Assembly: GCF_003640665.1 (NCBI RefSeq)
Contig: NZ_QQXL01000001.1
Location: 682,001-746,000, forward strand
Origin: Galactobacter caseinivorans
GTDB lineage: Bacteria > Actinomycetota > Actinomycetes > Actinomycetales > Micrococcaceae
Length of the DNA: 64,000 nucleotides
Direction: 5' to 3'
This document shows positions 1-9,328 of this stretch, piece after piece; the first letter of the stretch is position 1, and each line of letters begins with the position of its first letter. The position numbers and the translations under genes are program-made. The notes under the pieces are model-generated. The model searched no databases, had not been told where the DNA came from, and was given only the letters and a program-made list of their open reading frames with translations.

Positions 1-227
1 TCGCAACGATGCTCTCCGGCCACATGATCATCGCCCTGACCGGCGCAGCCATGGCCTACATGTTCACCAGTCTTGGCCAGTGGTGGGGTTACCCGCTCGG
101 CTCGCTGATCTTCATTGGCGGCCTGGCCATGTTCTTGTTTGAGATCTTCATTCAGGTGCTGCAGGCCTACGTCTTCACGCTTCTGACCGCGGTCTACATC
201 CAGACCTCCATCTCGGACGCCCACTGA
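1..227 (+). CDS. atpB: ATP synthase F0 subunit a, C-terminal part
   Basis: This is the end of the proton-channel subunit a of the F0 sector, cut by the window edge. About 75 residues remain, mostly hydrophobic: a helix around AYMFTSLG and another with the motif FEIFIQVLQAYVFTLL. The latter is the conserved last transmembrane helix of subunit a, with the Q-A-Y-V-F-T-L signature close to the c-ring contact. The reading frame is open to the edge, so the true start lies upstream. The stop is followed 89 bp later by atpE in the usual F0 order. In the membrane it works with the c-ring to couple proton flow to ATP synthesis. Confidence 0.93.
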   Translation, partial: ATMLSGHMIIALTGAAMAYMFTSLGQWWGYPLGSLIFIGGLAMFLFEIFIQVLQAYVFTLLTAVYIQTSISDAH

Positions 228-316
228 TTTAATACTCGTCCCCTGGGGGCCTCCCTAGGGTGCAACCATCTCCCTGTTGCCGGCGCAGACGCCGGTGACA
301 TCGTGAAAGGAAAACA

Positions 317-532
317 ATGGAAATCTCCGGTTCCCTCAATGCCATCGGCTACGGCCTCTCCGCCATCGGTGGCGGCATCGGCGTGGGTCTCGTCTTCGCG
401 GCCTTCATCCAGGGCGTTGCCCGCCAGCCCGAGGCGCAGCGCGTCCTTCAGCCGCTGGCCTTCATGGGTCTGGCCTTCACCGAAGCCCTGGCGATCCTCG
501 GCCTCGTGTTCGCCTTCGTCTGGAAGCTCTAA
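317..532 (+). CDS. atpE: ATP synthase F0 subunit c
   Basis: This is the proteolipid monomer of the membrane c-ring: 71 residues forming a two-helix hairpin. Helix 1 is glycine-rich ([17 protein letters not shown]), the polar loop carries RQPEAQ, and helix 2 holds the proton-binding carboxylate at about Glu56 in [11 protein letters not shown]. Length and loop fit the family exactly. A clear ribosome binding site (AAAGGA) sits 5-6 nt before the ATG. It lies between atpB and atpF in the operon. An alternative ORF at 303-632 covers the same DNA in another frame and has no family features. Confidence 0.97.
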   Translation: MEISGSLNAIGYGLSAIGGGIGVGLVFAAFIQGVARQPEAQRVLQPLAFMGLAFTEALAILGLVFAFVWKL

Positions 533-583
533 TTTCTTCTCGAGCCCAGTAGTCCCTACGCATAGAAGAAAGACGGGTGAAAC

Positions 584-1132
584 ATGGACAACGCAGTCAT
601 TAAGGCAGCCGCAGAGGGCGCAAACCCTCTGATGCCGAACTGGTGGGAGGTGCTCGTCACCCTTGCCGGGTTCCTGATCCTGCTGTTCATCGTCGCTAAG
701 TTCGTCGTGCCGATGTTCGAGAAGACCTTCGAGGAGCGCACCGCCGCTATCGAAGGTGGGATCGAGAAGGCCGAGGCCGCTCAGGCCGAGGCCAACGCGG
801 CACTCGAGGAGTACAAGCAGCAGCTCACCGACGCTCGCACCGAGGCAAATCGCATCCGCGAAGAGGCTCGTTCCGAGGGCGCAGAGATTCTTGCCGAGCT
901 CAAGGCCAAGGCCGCTTCCGAGTCAGCTCGTATCACCGAGCAGGCTCAGGTGCAGATCGATGCGGAGCGCTCAGCCGCTCAGGCCTCGCTGCGCACCGAG
1001 GTGGGCTCCCTGGCCACGCAGCTGGCCGGCAAGATCGTGGGCGAAGCACTTGATGATGACGCACGCTCTGCGCGCGTTGTTGATCGCTTCCTCACCGACC
1101 TCGAGTCACAGCGGGCAGGTGCGTCAAAGTAA
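584..1132 (+). CDS. atpF: ATP synthase F0 subunit b
   Basis: This is the peripheral-stalk subunit b, 182 residues. One N-terminal transmembrane helix (about residues 21-45, WEVLVTLAGFLILLFIVAKF) is followed by a long charged, Ala/Glu-rich helical region (KAEAAQAEANAALEEYKQQL) typical of the dimeric stalk coiled coil. It connects the membrane subunit a to subunit delta on top of F1. The stop codon overlaps the atpH start (TAATG), implying translational coupling. Confidence 0.96.
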   Translation: MDNAVIKAAAEGANPLMPNWWEVLVTLAGFLILLFIVAKFVVPMFEKTFEERTAAIEGGIEKAEAAQAEANAALEEYKQQLTDARTEANRIREEARSEGAEILAELKAKAASESARITEQAQVQIDAERSAAQASLRTEVGSLATQLAGKIVGEALDDDARSARVVDRFLTDLESQRAGASK

Positions 1133-1941
1133 TGGCAGCAACAACGAGTGAGTCACGTGATCGTGCACTCGCAGAGCTAGAGCCGATGCTCAGGGGTGCG
1201 GGCTTGTCCCTCTCCCAGGAGCTCTTCGGTGTGCTCTCGGTGCTTGATTCCAACGCCGCCCTCCGCCGCGCCTTGACCGATCCTTCGAGTTCGGATGAGG
1301 CCAAGCGGGGCCTGGTCAAGGAGCTGCTCAGCAACAAGGTGTCCGCACAGACGGTCTCGATCGTCTCGTCGTTGGTCACCTCACGCTGGAGCTCCGAGCG
1401 AGACCTGGGCGACACCCTTGAAGAGCTGGGATCTACCGCCGCCATCGCGGTTGCGGAGAACTCCGGCGCTCAGGGCCTCGACGAACTGCAGGCCGAGTTG
1501 CTCGGCTTCAACGATGCCGTGGCAGCTAGCCACGACCTGCAGTGGGCCTTCGAAGACCAGTCCGCACCGGTTGCCGCCAAGGTGGCCCTCGCGGAGAAGC
1601 TGGTCCCGAATGCCTCAGACGTGGCTCGCTCGCTGATCGCCCAGGCGGTCTCGGAACCGCGCGGATTCCGCACCACCGCCTTGGTGGAGCGCTTCGTGCA
1701 GAACGTGGCACGTCGCCAGCGCCGGTGGATTGCCACCGTGAGCGTTACCCGTCCGTTGACGGATCAGCAGCGCCGCCGGCTCGTGGAGGGCCTCAACTCC
1801 CTCTACGGCCGCGACCTTCGCCTGAACGAGGTGGTGGACCGCTCCCTCGTGGGTGGCCTCCGCGTCGAGGTGGGTGATGAGGTCGTGGATGCATCCGCAG
1901 CCACGCGCCTGGCCGAGCTTCGCCGTCGTCTGGCCAGCTAG
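1132..1941 (+). CDS. atpH: ATP synthase F1 subunit delta
   Basis: This is the delta (OSCP-like) subunit that joins the peripheral stalk to the F1 head. At 269 residues it is longer than the roughly 180 of proteobacterial delta, as is usual in actinobacteria. The C-terminal part shows the conserved OSCP pattern (VTVSVTRPLTDQQRRRL, then LVGGLRVEVGDEVVDASAATRLAELRR). The start overlaps the atpF stop by one base. About 100 bp without an ORF follow before atpA. Confidence 0.95.
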   Translation: MAATTSESRDRALAELEPMLRGAGLSLSQELFGVLSVLDSNAALRRALTDPSSSDEAKRGLVKELLSNKVSAQTVSIVSSLVTSRWSSERDLGDTLEELGSTAAIAVAENSGAQGLDELQAELLGFNDAVAASHDLQWAFEDQSAPVAAKVALAEKLVPNASDVARSLIAQAVSEPRGFRTTALVERFVQNVARRQRRWIATVSVTRPLTDQQRRRLVEGLNSLYGRDLRLNEVVDRSLVGGLRVEVGDEVVDASAATRLAELRRRLAS

Positions 1942-2042
1942 CGCATCGCGTTAGCTGAGCACACGACTAGACCACACAGACTGAATACCTTAGCCGGGGG
2001 CGGAACCTCTCGGCTGATGAACCAAGAGAGCAGGGACTGCAG

Positions 2043-3680
2043 ATGGCCGATCTGACCATCAATGCCGACGATGTCCGCAACGCCCTCAACGACTTCGCCA
2101 AGTCCTTCGAACCGGACGCAGCGGAGCGCGTGGAGGTGGGGCACGTCGTTTCGGCTGGTGACGGTATTGCCCATGTCGAGGGTCTTCCCTCGGTCATGGC
2201 CAACGAATTGGTGCGCTTCGAGGATGGCACCCTGGGCCTGGCCCAGAACCTTGACCGCCGTGAGATCGGCGTCGTCATCCTCGGTGACTACTACGACATC
2301 GAACAGGGCCAGGAGGTCCACCGTACGGGCGAGATCCTTTCCGTCCCCGTCGGAGACAACTTCCTGGGTCGCGTCGTCGACCCGCTGGGAAACCCGATTG
2401 ACGACCAGGGCGAGATCGTGCCCGAGGGCCGCCGCGCCCTCGAGCTTCAGGCCCCGGGCGTCACCGAGCGTCAGTCTGTCAGCGAGCCGCTGCAGACCGG
2501 CCTCAAGGCGATCGACGCCATGATCCCGATCGGCCGTGGTCAGCGTCAGCTGATCATCGGTGACCGCCAGACCGGCAAGACCGCCATCGCGATCGACGCC
2601 ATTCTGAACCAGAAGGCCAACTGGGCCTCCGGTGACGTCACTAAGCAGGTCCGCTGCGTGTACGTGGCAGTCGGCCAGAAGGCGTCGACCATCGCGGCCG
2701 TGCGCCAGACCCTGGAGGATCAGGGCGCCATGGAGTACACCACGATCGTGGCCTCCCCGGCCTCTGACGCGGCTGGCTTCAAGTACCTGGCTCCCTACGC
2801 CGGTTCTGCCATTGGGCAGCACTGGATGTACGGCGGCAAGCACGTTCTGATCATCTTTGATGATCTCTCCAAGCAGGCCGAGGCCTACCGCTCCGTGTCG
2901 CTGCTGCTGCGCCGCCCGCCGGGACGCGAGGCCTACCCGGGCGACGTGTTCTACCTGCACTCTCGTCTGCTGGAGCGTTGTGCCAAGCTCTCCGACGAGA
3001 TGGGCGCTGGCTCCATGACCGGTCTGCCGATCATTGAGACCAAGGCCAACGACGTGTCGGCGTTCATCCCGACCAACGTCATCTCCATCACCGACGGCCA
3101 GATCTTCCTGCAGTCGGACCTCTTCAACGCTAACCAGCGTCCGGCCGTGGATGTGGGTGTGTCCGTCTCCCGCGTGGGTGGCGCCGCTCAGATCAAGGCC
3201 ATGAAGAAGGTCTCCGGCACGCTGAAGCTGTCCTTGGCTCAGTACCGCGACATGGCCGCATTCGCCATGTTTGCCTCGGATCTGGATGCCGCTTCTAAGC
3301 AGCAGCTGACCCGTGGTGCGCGTCTGATGGAGCTGCTGAAGCAGGGCCAGTACCAGCCGTACGCGGTGGAGGATCAGGTCGTTTCGATCTGGGCCGGCAC
3401 CAACGGTTACCTGGATGATGTCCCCGTGGAGGACGTGCTCCGTTTTGAGCGCGACTTCCTGGACTCCCTGCGTCGTCGCACCTCTGTGCTGACCACCATC
3501 GCGCAGACCGGCAAGCTTGAGGACGAGACGGTGGATGCCATGAAGGCAGCCATCGATGAGTTCAAGGCCGGCTTCTTCGGCGATGGCGACAACCACCTGG
3601 TTGCCGCTGGCCACGAAGAGCACGATGCCCTGGGCGCCGACGAGGTGGCCCAGGAACAGATCGTCACTCAGAAGCGCTGA
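2043..3680 (+). CDS. atpA: ATP synthase F1 subunit alpha
   Basis: This is the non-catalytic nucleotide-binding alpha subunit of F1, 545 residues. The Walker A motif GDRQTGKT is at about residues 173-180, with the [20 protein letters not shown] region and the signature [20 protein letters not shown] downstream. Length and order are typical for actinobacteria. A GCAGGGACTGCAG stretch precedes the ATG. The strand opposite carries a 602-codon open frame that is a codon-bias shadow. It forms the alpha3beta3 hexamer with atpD. Confidence 0.98.
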   Translation: MADLTINADDVRNALNDFAKSFEPDAAERVEVGHVVSAGDGIAHVEGLPSVMANELVRFEDGTLGLAQNLDRREIGVVILGDYYDIEQGQEVHRTGEILSVPVGDNFLGRVVDPLGNPIDDQGEIVPEGRRALELQAPGVTERQSVSEPLQTGLKAIDAMIPIGRGQRQLIIGDRQTGKTAIAIDAILNQKANWASGDVTKQVRCVYVAVGQKASTIAAVRQTLEDQGAMEYTTIVASPASDAAGFKYLAPYAGSAIGQHWMYGGKHVLIIFDDLSKQAEAYRSVSLLLRRPPGREAYPGDVFYLHSRLLERCAKLSDEMGAGSMTGLPIIETKANDVSAFIPTNVISITDGQIFLQSDLFNANQRPAVDVGVSVSRVGGAAQIKAMKKVSGTLKLSLAQYRDMAAFAMFASDLDAASKQQLTRGARLMELLKQGQYQPYAVEDQVVSIWAGTNGYLDDVPVEDVLRFERDFLDSLRRRTSVLTTIAQTGKLEDETVDAMKAAIDEFKAGFFGDGDNHLVAAGHEEHDALGADEVAQEQIVTQKR

Positions 3681-3744
3681 CCGCTTCCCGTGAGGGTGGG
3701 TGGGGGAAACCCCACCCACCCGGCCGGGAGAGGAAAGGACACCC

Positions 3745-4638
3745 ATGGGAGCCCAGATCAGGGTTTACCGCCAGAAGATCAGCTCGACTACGTCGATGCA
3801 GAAGATCTTCAAGGCGATGGAGCTGATCGCTACTTCCCGTATCGGCAAGGCCCGCGCTCGTGTGAGCGCGTCACTGCCCTACGCGAAGGCGATCACCCGC
3901 GCCGTCTCTGCAGTCGCTTCTCAGTCCGAGGTTGACCACCCGCTCACGCGTGAGCCTGAGACCAGCACCCGTTCGGCCGTATTGATTTGCGCGTCCGATC
4001 GTGGCCTGGCCGGCTCGTACTCCTCGAGCGTGCTCAAGGAGGCCGAGCAGCTTCTCACGAAGCTCAAGGCCGAGGGTAAGGAAGTTGATGTGTACCTCTA
4101 CGGCCGCAAGGCCGAGGCGTACTTCGACTTCCGTAACCGCACCACCAAGCGTGTGTGGACGGGCAACACGGATGAGCCGCTGTTTGAGACCGCCAAGGAG
4201 ATCGGCGCTGCCGTTCTCGAGGCGTTCAATCAGGACACTGCTTCGGGCGGCGTGGACGAGATTCATCTCGTGTTCACGCAGTTCAAGTCGATGGTGACGC
4301 AGGAGCCCAACGTGGTCCGCCTGCTTCCCCTTGAGGTGGTGGAGGAAAAGGTCAGCGAGAAGACGACCGACCTCCTGCCGCTGTACGAGTACGAGCCGGA
4401 GCCGGAGCAGGTGCTTGATGGCCTGCTTCCCCGTTACATCGATTCGCGCGTGTTCGCTGCTCTGCTGCAGGCTGCCGCGTCTGAGTTGGCAGCTCGTCAA
4501 CGTGCCATGAAGACCGCTGGCGACAACGCCAGCGAGCTCATCAAGAAGTACACGCGACTGCGTAACAACGCCCGCCAGGCGGAAATTACGCAGGAGCTGA
4601 CCGAGATCGTGGCCGGCGCTGATTCGCTCAGTGCTTGA
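3745..4638 (+). CDS. atpG: ATP synthase F1 subunit gamma
   Basis: This is the central rotor stalk subunit, 297 residues from the ATG at 3745. The N-terminus [14 protein letters not shown] and the C-terminal helix ([32 protein letters not shown]) form the antiparallel coiled coil inside the alpha3beta3 ring. An upstream in-frame ATG at 3700 would add 15 residues unlike the family, whereas AGGAAAGGA lies just before 3745, so the later start is chosen. It sits between atpA and atpD as expected. Confidence 0.96.
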   Translation: MGAQIRVYRQKISSTTSMQKIFKAMELIATSRIGKARARVSASLPYAKAITRAVSAVASQSEVDHPLTREPETSTRSAVLICASDRGLAGSYSSSVLKEAEQLLTKLKAEGKEVDVYLYGRKAEAYFDFRNRTTKRVWTGNTDEPLFETAKEIGAAVLEAFNQDTASGGVDEIHLVFTQFKSMVTQEPNVVRLLPLEVVEEKVSEKTTDLLPLYEYEPEPEQVLDGLLPRYIDSRVFAALLQAAASELAARQRAMKTAGDNASELIKKYTRLRNNARQAEITQELTEIVAGADSLSA

Positions 4639-6144
<1,506 letters not shown>

Positions 6145-6146
6145 TC

Positions 6147-6419
6147 ATGGCCGAGCTGGACGTCGAGGTCGTCGCCGCGGATCACTTTGTGTGGTCCGGG
6201 GCGGCGCGCCGCGTGAATGCCTTCACGGCGGACGGTGACATCGGCGTGCTGCCGGGTCACACCCCCGTGATCGCGCTGCTGGCCGCCGGTCGTGTGGAAA
6301 TCGAGCCCACTGAAGGCGCTCGAGTTCACATTTCGGCCGACGGTGGTTTCTTCTCCGTGGAGAACAACCGAGTCACGATCGTGGCCGACGACGCCGTTAT
6401 CGTCGACGCCGCGTCCTAA
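6147..6419 (+). CDS. atpC: ATP synthase F1 subunit epsilon
   Basis: This subunit regulates and structurally completes the F1 rotor. It is only 90 residues, i.e. the N-terminal beta-sandwich (LDVEVVAADHFVWSG, GDIGVLPGHTPVIALLAAGRVEI, ADGGFFSVENNRVTIVADDAV) without the C-terminal helical hairpin present in E. coli epsilon (about 139 residues). Short epsilon forms are common in actinobacteria. The ATG at 6147 follows the atpD stop by 2 nt, so translation is likely coupled. Confidence 0.93.
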   Translation: MAELDVEVVAADHFVWSGAARRVNAFTADGDIGVLPGHTPVIALLAAGRVEIEPTEGARVHISADGGFFSVENNRVTIVADDAVIVDAAS

Positions 6420-6438
6420 GGATTCGGTTCTAGCCGCG

Positions 6439-6879
6439 TTGGACACCTTCGCTATTGTTCTCATCATTCTGGGGGTCATCCTTGCCCTCCTGGTGGGTTA
6501 CTTTGCGGCTGTGGGCGTGCGGCGCTCACAATTGCGCCGAACACTGGGCACCTTCGATGCGTCTCTACGCATGGGGGGTGCCCGGTGGGCTCCCGGCATC
6601 TGTCGCTACGCCGATCACCGGCTGGAGTTCCTGGCCCTGATCTCCGTCTCGCCCATCCCGATTAGACGGTTCGAGCGCTCGTCGCTTGAGCTCAAGGGAT
6701 GGACCGATCCGGAGCCGCAGGACCGCTCGCGCATGCCGGCGGATGCCATCGTGGTCTCCCTGAGCAGCGATGGAAAGCCGTTCGACTTAGCGATGAGTTA
6801 CGCGGCGTACACGGGCTTGAGCTCGTGGCTGGAGGCTGGCCCTGTGGCCGGCGTCGGCAGCTGGCGCCAGGGACTTTGA
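6439..6879 (+). CDS. DUF2550 family membrane-anchored protein
   Basis: This is a conserved actinobacterial protein of unknown function, habitually encoded just after atpC. It has 146 residues: one N-terminal transmembrane helix (FAIVLIILGVILALLVGYFAA) followed by a soluble domain containing GARWAPGICRYADHRLEFLALISVSPIPIRRFERSSLEL-type DUF2550 sequence. The most plausible start is a TTG at 6439, directly before DTFAIV; no ATG lies in a sensible place except 6292, inside atpC. An AAGGA lies 16 nt before the TTG, which is far. It is probably the last gene of the atp transcription unit, ended by the hairpin at 6907. Confidence 0.82.
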   Translation: MDTFAIVLIILGVILALLVGYFAAVGVRRSQLRRTLGTFDASLRMGGARWAPGICRYADHRLEFLALISVSPIPIRRFERSSLELKGWTDPEPQDRSRMPADAIVVSLSSDGKPFDLAMSYAAYTGLSSWLEAGPVAGVGSWRQGL

Positions 6880-6906
6880 GCCCTCGGGCTGGCGAACTGA
6901 ATGACT

Positions 6907-6952
6907 CGACGAGGCCCCGCCTCTCCCTCACCGGAGCGGCGGGGCCTCGTCG
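6907..6952. terminator. Strong hairpin terminator after the atp operon
   Basis: A perfect 15-bp stem (CGACGAGGCCCCGCC and its complement) encloses a 16-nt loop. It lies 27 bp after the DUF2550 stop. There is no T-run, as is common in high-GC actinobacteria. Confidence 0.8.
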
Positions 6953-6972
6953 CGTCCGGGGCAAGGGGCCGC

Positions 6973-7032
6973 AAGCGGGCTTATCGCTGGTGAGCGGGCG
7001 TATGGGGTGCTTGGCGTCGATAGGGCCGCTTG
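6973..7032. repeat. 60-bp palindromic repeat, copy A1
   Basis: The outer arms are AAGCGGGCTTATCG and CGATAGGGCCGCTT, separated by a centre with GAGCGGGCG and GGTGCTTGG. This is the most divergent left half-centre of cluster A. Confidence 0.85.
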
Positions 7033-7124
7033 TCCGGACTGCTTGGGCGGCGTGCGGATGGGCGACGGCGTCCGGTCGCCTCGCGAGCGGCGGCGTGCCC
7101 GGGGCGGCGTGGCGAGGGGAGGGG

Positions 7125-7184
7125 AAGCGGGCTTATCGCGGAGAAGCGGGCGTGTGGGGTGCTTGGTGTCGATAGGGCCGCTTG
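7125..7184. repeat. 60-bp palindromic repeat, copy A2
   Basis: The outer arms are AAGCGGGCTTATCG and CGATAGGGCCGCTT. An inner AAGC/GCTT dyad sits at element positions 20-23 and 37-40. Confidence 0.88.
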
Positions 7185-7267
7185 GGGCGGCGTGCCGGTG
7201 GGCGACGGCGTCTGGTCGCCTCCCGTGCGGCGGCGGCGTGCCCGGGTCGGTGGGGCGAGGGGAGGGG

Positions 7268-7327
7268 AAGCGGGCTTATCGCGGAGAAGCGGACGTGTGG
7301 GGTGCTTGGCTTCGATAGGCCCGCTTG
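7268..7327. repeat. 60-bp palindromic repeat, copy A3
   Basis: The outer arms are AAGCGGGCTTATCG and CGATAGGCCCGCTT, which pair over 14 positions with one G-T wobble. Confidence 0.88.
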
Positions 7328-7406
7328 GGGCGGCGTGTTGGTGGGCGACGGCGTTCGGTCGACTCCCGCGTGGCGGCGTGCTCGGGGCGGCGGGGCGAGG
7401 GGGTGC

Positions 7407-7466
7407 ACGCGGGCTTATCGCGGAGAAGCGGGCTTGTGGGGTGCTTGGCGTCGAAAGGCCCGCTTG
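7407..7466. repeat. 60-bp palindromic repeat, copy A4
   Basis: The left arm is slightly degraded at its first bases (ACGCGGGCTTATCG). The right arm is CGAAAGGCCCGCTT. It ends 20 bp before the stop of the convergent minus-strand gene. Confidence 0.85.
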
Positions 7467-7486
7467 CGGCAGCGTCCGCGAGGCTG

Positions 7487-7987
7487 TTACGAGCGCGGAG
7501 GGAGCGCCTCAAGCGCCGTGAACCACGCCGTGGCCGCCTCCGCCAAGTCCTCGCGGTCCGCCTCCACCTCAAGCACGTCCGGCCAGGCCTCGGGGATGCG
7601 CGGCTCATCGTCGGATTGGGGCAGAACGATCGCCAGGCGCACCGCGTCCTGGTCCACCGAGCGCAGACCGAAGGCCAGCAGGGGTTCGTGGAAGTCCAGA
7701 AGCGTGAGCGGGGGATCGGGCAATTCGCCCGGGGCGGTCGCGGCAAGGGAGGTCCACCAGGCTCCGAGCGAGGCAGCCTCACGCAGGGTCAGCGCGGCCT
7801 CGGCGAAACGGGAATCAAAGCCCGGCGCGGTGAGCCGAACCCCAATGTTGAGCCACTGGGAATCGGGATTCTGGCTGTCGGTGGTGCCAGGGAACTCGTA
7901 GCCCTGCACGCTCAGGTAGAGGGTATGCCCCTCATCATCTGCCCAAGCGGTCTGCACATTCAGGGACTCGCCGCCGGTGCCCTCCAT
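7487..7987 (-). CDS. Hypothetical protein, WapI-immunity-like
   Basis: The product is not firmly recognised. It is an acidic, cytosolic protein of about 166 residues. The pattern LYLSVQGYEFP...WLNIGVRL...LGAWWTSLA...LTLLDFHEPLLAFGL resembles the small WapI-family immunity fold (strand-rich, with a conserved Trp and an F-E-P-L-L-F element near the end), but no toxin gene is adjacent. The ATG at 7987 begins just past the nucS stop, so the two are cotranscribed; a further ATG at 8011 would overlap nucS. The longer open frame to 8131 is nucS read in another frame. Function is unknown. Confidence 0.6.
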   Translation of the reverse strand: MEGTGGESLNVQTAWADDEGHTLYLSVQGYEFPGTTDSQNPDSQWLNIGVRLTAPGFDSRFAEAALTLREAASLGAWWTSLAATAPGELPDPPLTLLDFHEPLLAFGLRSVDQDAVRLAIVLPQSDDEPRIPEAWPDVLEVEADREDLAEAATAWFTALEALPPRS

Positions 7988-7988
7988 C

Positions 7989-8684
7989 TCAGAAGAGTCG
8001 GGAGTCGGCATCGTCCACGCCACGCATCGCGTCGTAATCCAGGACCAGGCACTGGATGCCACGATCCTCGGCCAGGGTGCGGGCCTGCGGCTTGATTTGC
8101 TGGGCCGCAAAGATGCCGCGCACCGGGGCAAGCAACGGGTCCCGATTCATGAGCTCCAGGTAACGGGTGAGTTGCTCCACCCCGTCAATGTCGCCGCGGC
8201 GCTTGAGCTCCACGGCAATCGAAGAGCCATCCCCGTCCCGGGCAAGGATGTCCACGGGACCGATCGCGGTCATGTACTCCCGCCGCACCAGCGTTGAGCC
8301 GGATCCGATCAGGTGAATCTGTTCTGCCAGCAGGCGCTGAAGGTCCGCCTCCACGCCGTCCTTGATGAGCCCGGGATCCACGCCCAAATCATGAGAGGTA
8401 TCAGAGATTTTCTCGGTAATCCGGATGGTGAGGTGATCGTCGGTCTTGGAGTGTTGCACTCGCCAGACCTCCACCACGCCCTCGGCGCGTTCCTCCTCGG
8501 ACGGCCCCTTGGCATGCATGGTGGCCGGGGGGCTCATCCAGTTCAGCGGCTTATAGCTGCCGCCGTCCGAGTGGATCAGCACCGATCCATCCGCCTTCAC
8601 CATCAGCAGGCGCTTGGCCAGCGGCAAATGGGCGCGCAGACGCCCTTCATAGTCAACGGAGCACTTCGCTATTACCAAACGCAC
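7989..8684 (-). CDS. nucS: Endonuclease NucS (EndoMS), non-canonical mismatch repair
   Basis: NucS cuts both strands at mismatched bases and replaces MutS/MutL in many actinobacteria. The protein has 231 residues. The N-terminal dimerisation/DNA-binding domain begins [15 protein letters not shown] and includes [16 protein letters not shown]. The C-terminal RecB-like nuclease domain has Asp145 (GPVDILAR), Glu159 and Lys161 (AVELKRR), the expected metal and catalytic residues. The GTG start at 8684 is supported by a TAGGAT box exactly 7 nt upstream, indicating a leaderless transcript. The longer open frame to 8810 gives an unrelated N-terminus. Confidence 0.95.
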   Translation of the reverse strand: MRLVIAKCSVDYEGRLRAHLPLAKRLLMVKADGSVLIHSDGGSYKPLNWMSPPATMHAKGPSEEERAEGVVEVWRVQHSKTDDHLTIRITEKISDTSHDLGVDPGLIKDGVEADLQRLLAEQIHLIGSGSTLVRREYMTAIGPVDILARDGDGSSIAVELKRRGDIDGVEQLTRYLELMNRDPLLAPVRGIFAAQQIKPQARTLAEDRGIQCLVLDYDAMRGVDDADSRLF

Positions 8685-8691
8685 GCCATTG

Positions 8692-8697
8692 ATCCTA
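8692..8697 (-). promoter_or_regulatory. -10 box of leaderless nucS promoter
   Basis: TAGGAT on the minus strand, 7 nt before the GTG; this decides the nucS start. Confidence 0.6.
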
Positions 8698-8876
8698 CCG
8701 GCGCGGCCGGCCCTGAGCCGCCAGGCGGCACCGGGGGAGGGGCGGGCACATCGGTCACCGCGCGGTGGTGTGTACCAGCGGCCCGACGCCGTCAGGCGGC
8801 ACCCGACCACGCGGCGTCGGGCACCTCACACGCAGCGGTGCCCCGGCGCCGTGACCACGGTGAGAGAATGGCGCAC

Positions 8877-9242
8877 GTGCCACGCTCCAACCATCCCAAG
8901 CCGCGCCGATCCTCGGGGCGCTCGTCGCAGCGCCCCTCCGGTCGGCAGGCAAACCGGCCGGTGACCGGCGGCGGTTGGGACCTGGACGGCCAGGAGGGGT
9001 GGCGCCATCACGGGCTGTCCACGCTGCAGCACTTTGCCGACGGATCGTGGCATGTGCGCGCGATCCCCTCCTATGCCGCGGCGAAGGAGTATCGCTGCCC
9101 GGGGTGCCAGCAGGTGATCAGGCCGGGGGTCTCGCACGTGGTGACCTGGCGGGCGGACGGGCCGCGATCGGACGCGCAGGTGGAGGCGGACCGCAGGCAC
9201 TGGCACCAGCGCTGCTGGGAAAATCACTCTCCCCGGCGCTAG
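8877..9242 (+). CDS. Conserved actinobacterial Zn-motif protein (often named ATP/GTP-binding)
   Basis: This is a small basic protein of 121 residues. The N-terminus is rich in Arg/Ser/Pro (PRSNHPKPRRSSGRSS). The core GWRHHGLSTLQHFADGSWHVRAI is followed by a CPGC pair, a His in VSHVV and the ending HWHQRCW, which together look like a small Cys/His metal site. Homologues start MPRS, so GTG 8877 is preferred, with GAGAAT 7 nt upstream; ATG 8868 is three codons earlier and cannot be excluded. It is divergent from nucS. The function is not known, and no nucleotide-binding motif is visible despite the common name. Confidence 0.75.
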   Translation: MPRSNHPKPRRSSGRSSQRPSGRQANRPVTGGGWDLDGQEGWRHHGLSTLQHFADGSWHVRAIPSYAAAKEYRCPGCQQVIRPGVSHVVTWRADGPRSDAQVEADRRHWHQRCWENHSPRR

Positions 9243-9286
9243 CCCGCCGCTAGGCAACCGCTCGCCAGCCGCTAGCCCGCCGCTAG
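9237..9286. repeat. Short 17-bp direct repeat
   Basis: CGCTAGCCCGCCGCTAG occurs at 9237-9253 and again at 9270-9286. The first copy contains the stop codon of the upstream gene. Confidence 0.6.
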
Positions 9287-9316
9287 CTCGGCGCTCACAC
9301 CAGCCGCTCCGGTGCC

Positions 9317-9322
9317 TAGGAT
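9317..9322 (+). promoter_or_regulatory. -10 box of leaderless promoter
   Basis: TAGGAT, 6 nt before the GTG at 9329. Confidence 0.6.
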
Positions 9323-9328
9323 GGTGGG

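Larger units (their letters stand above)
6953..7486. repeat. Repeat-filled intergenic region between convergent genes (cluster A)
   Basis: This stretch has no credible gene. It is built from four 60-bp palindromic elements (6973, 7125, 7268, 7407) separated by related 79-92 bp spacers that share GGGCGACGGCG and GGTCG stretches, giving a tandem period of 139-152 bp. Several open frames of 70-160 codons arise only because the repeat has few stops; their products are Arg/Gly-rich repeats of each other. Confidence 0.88.

Noticed and set aside
1938-3746. 602-codon open frame on the minus strand opposite atpA (similarly 4651-6060 opposite atpD and 33911-36598 opposite sbcC)
   Set aside because: The plus-strand genes are certain; high GC3 leaves few stops on the complementary strand. 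The products are His/Leu/Arg-rich with no family signature.
6973-7466. CRISPR array
   Set aside because: The elements are 60 bp with spacers of about 80-90 bp that are themselves related; no cas gene is near. This does not fit CRISPR.
7007-7521. Overlapping open frames of 90-160 codons in the repeat cluster
   Set aside because: They are translations of the tandem repeat in several frames, repeat each other, and have no ribosome binding site or codon bias.
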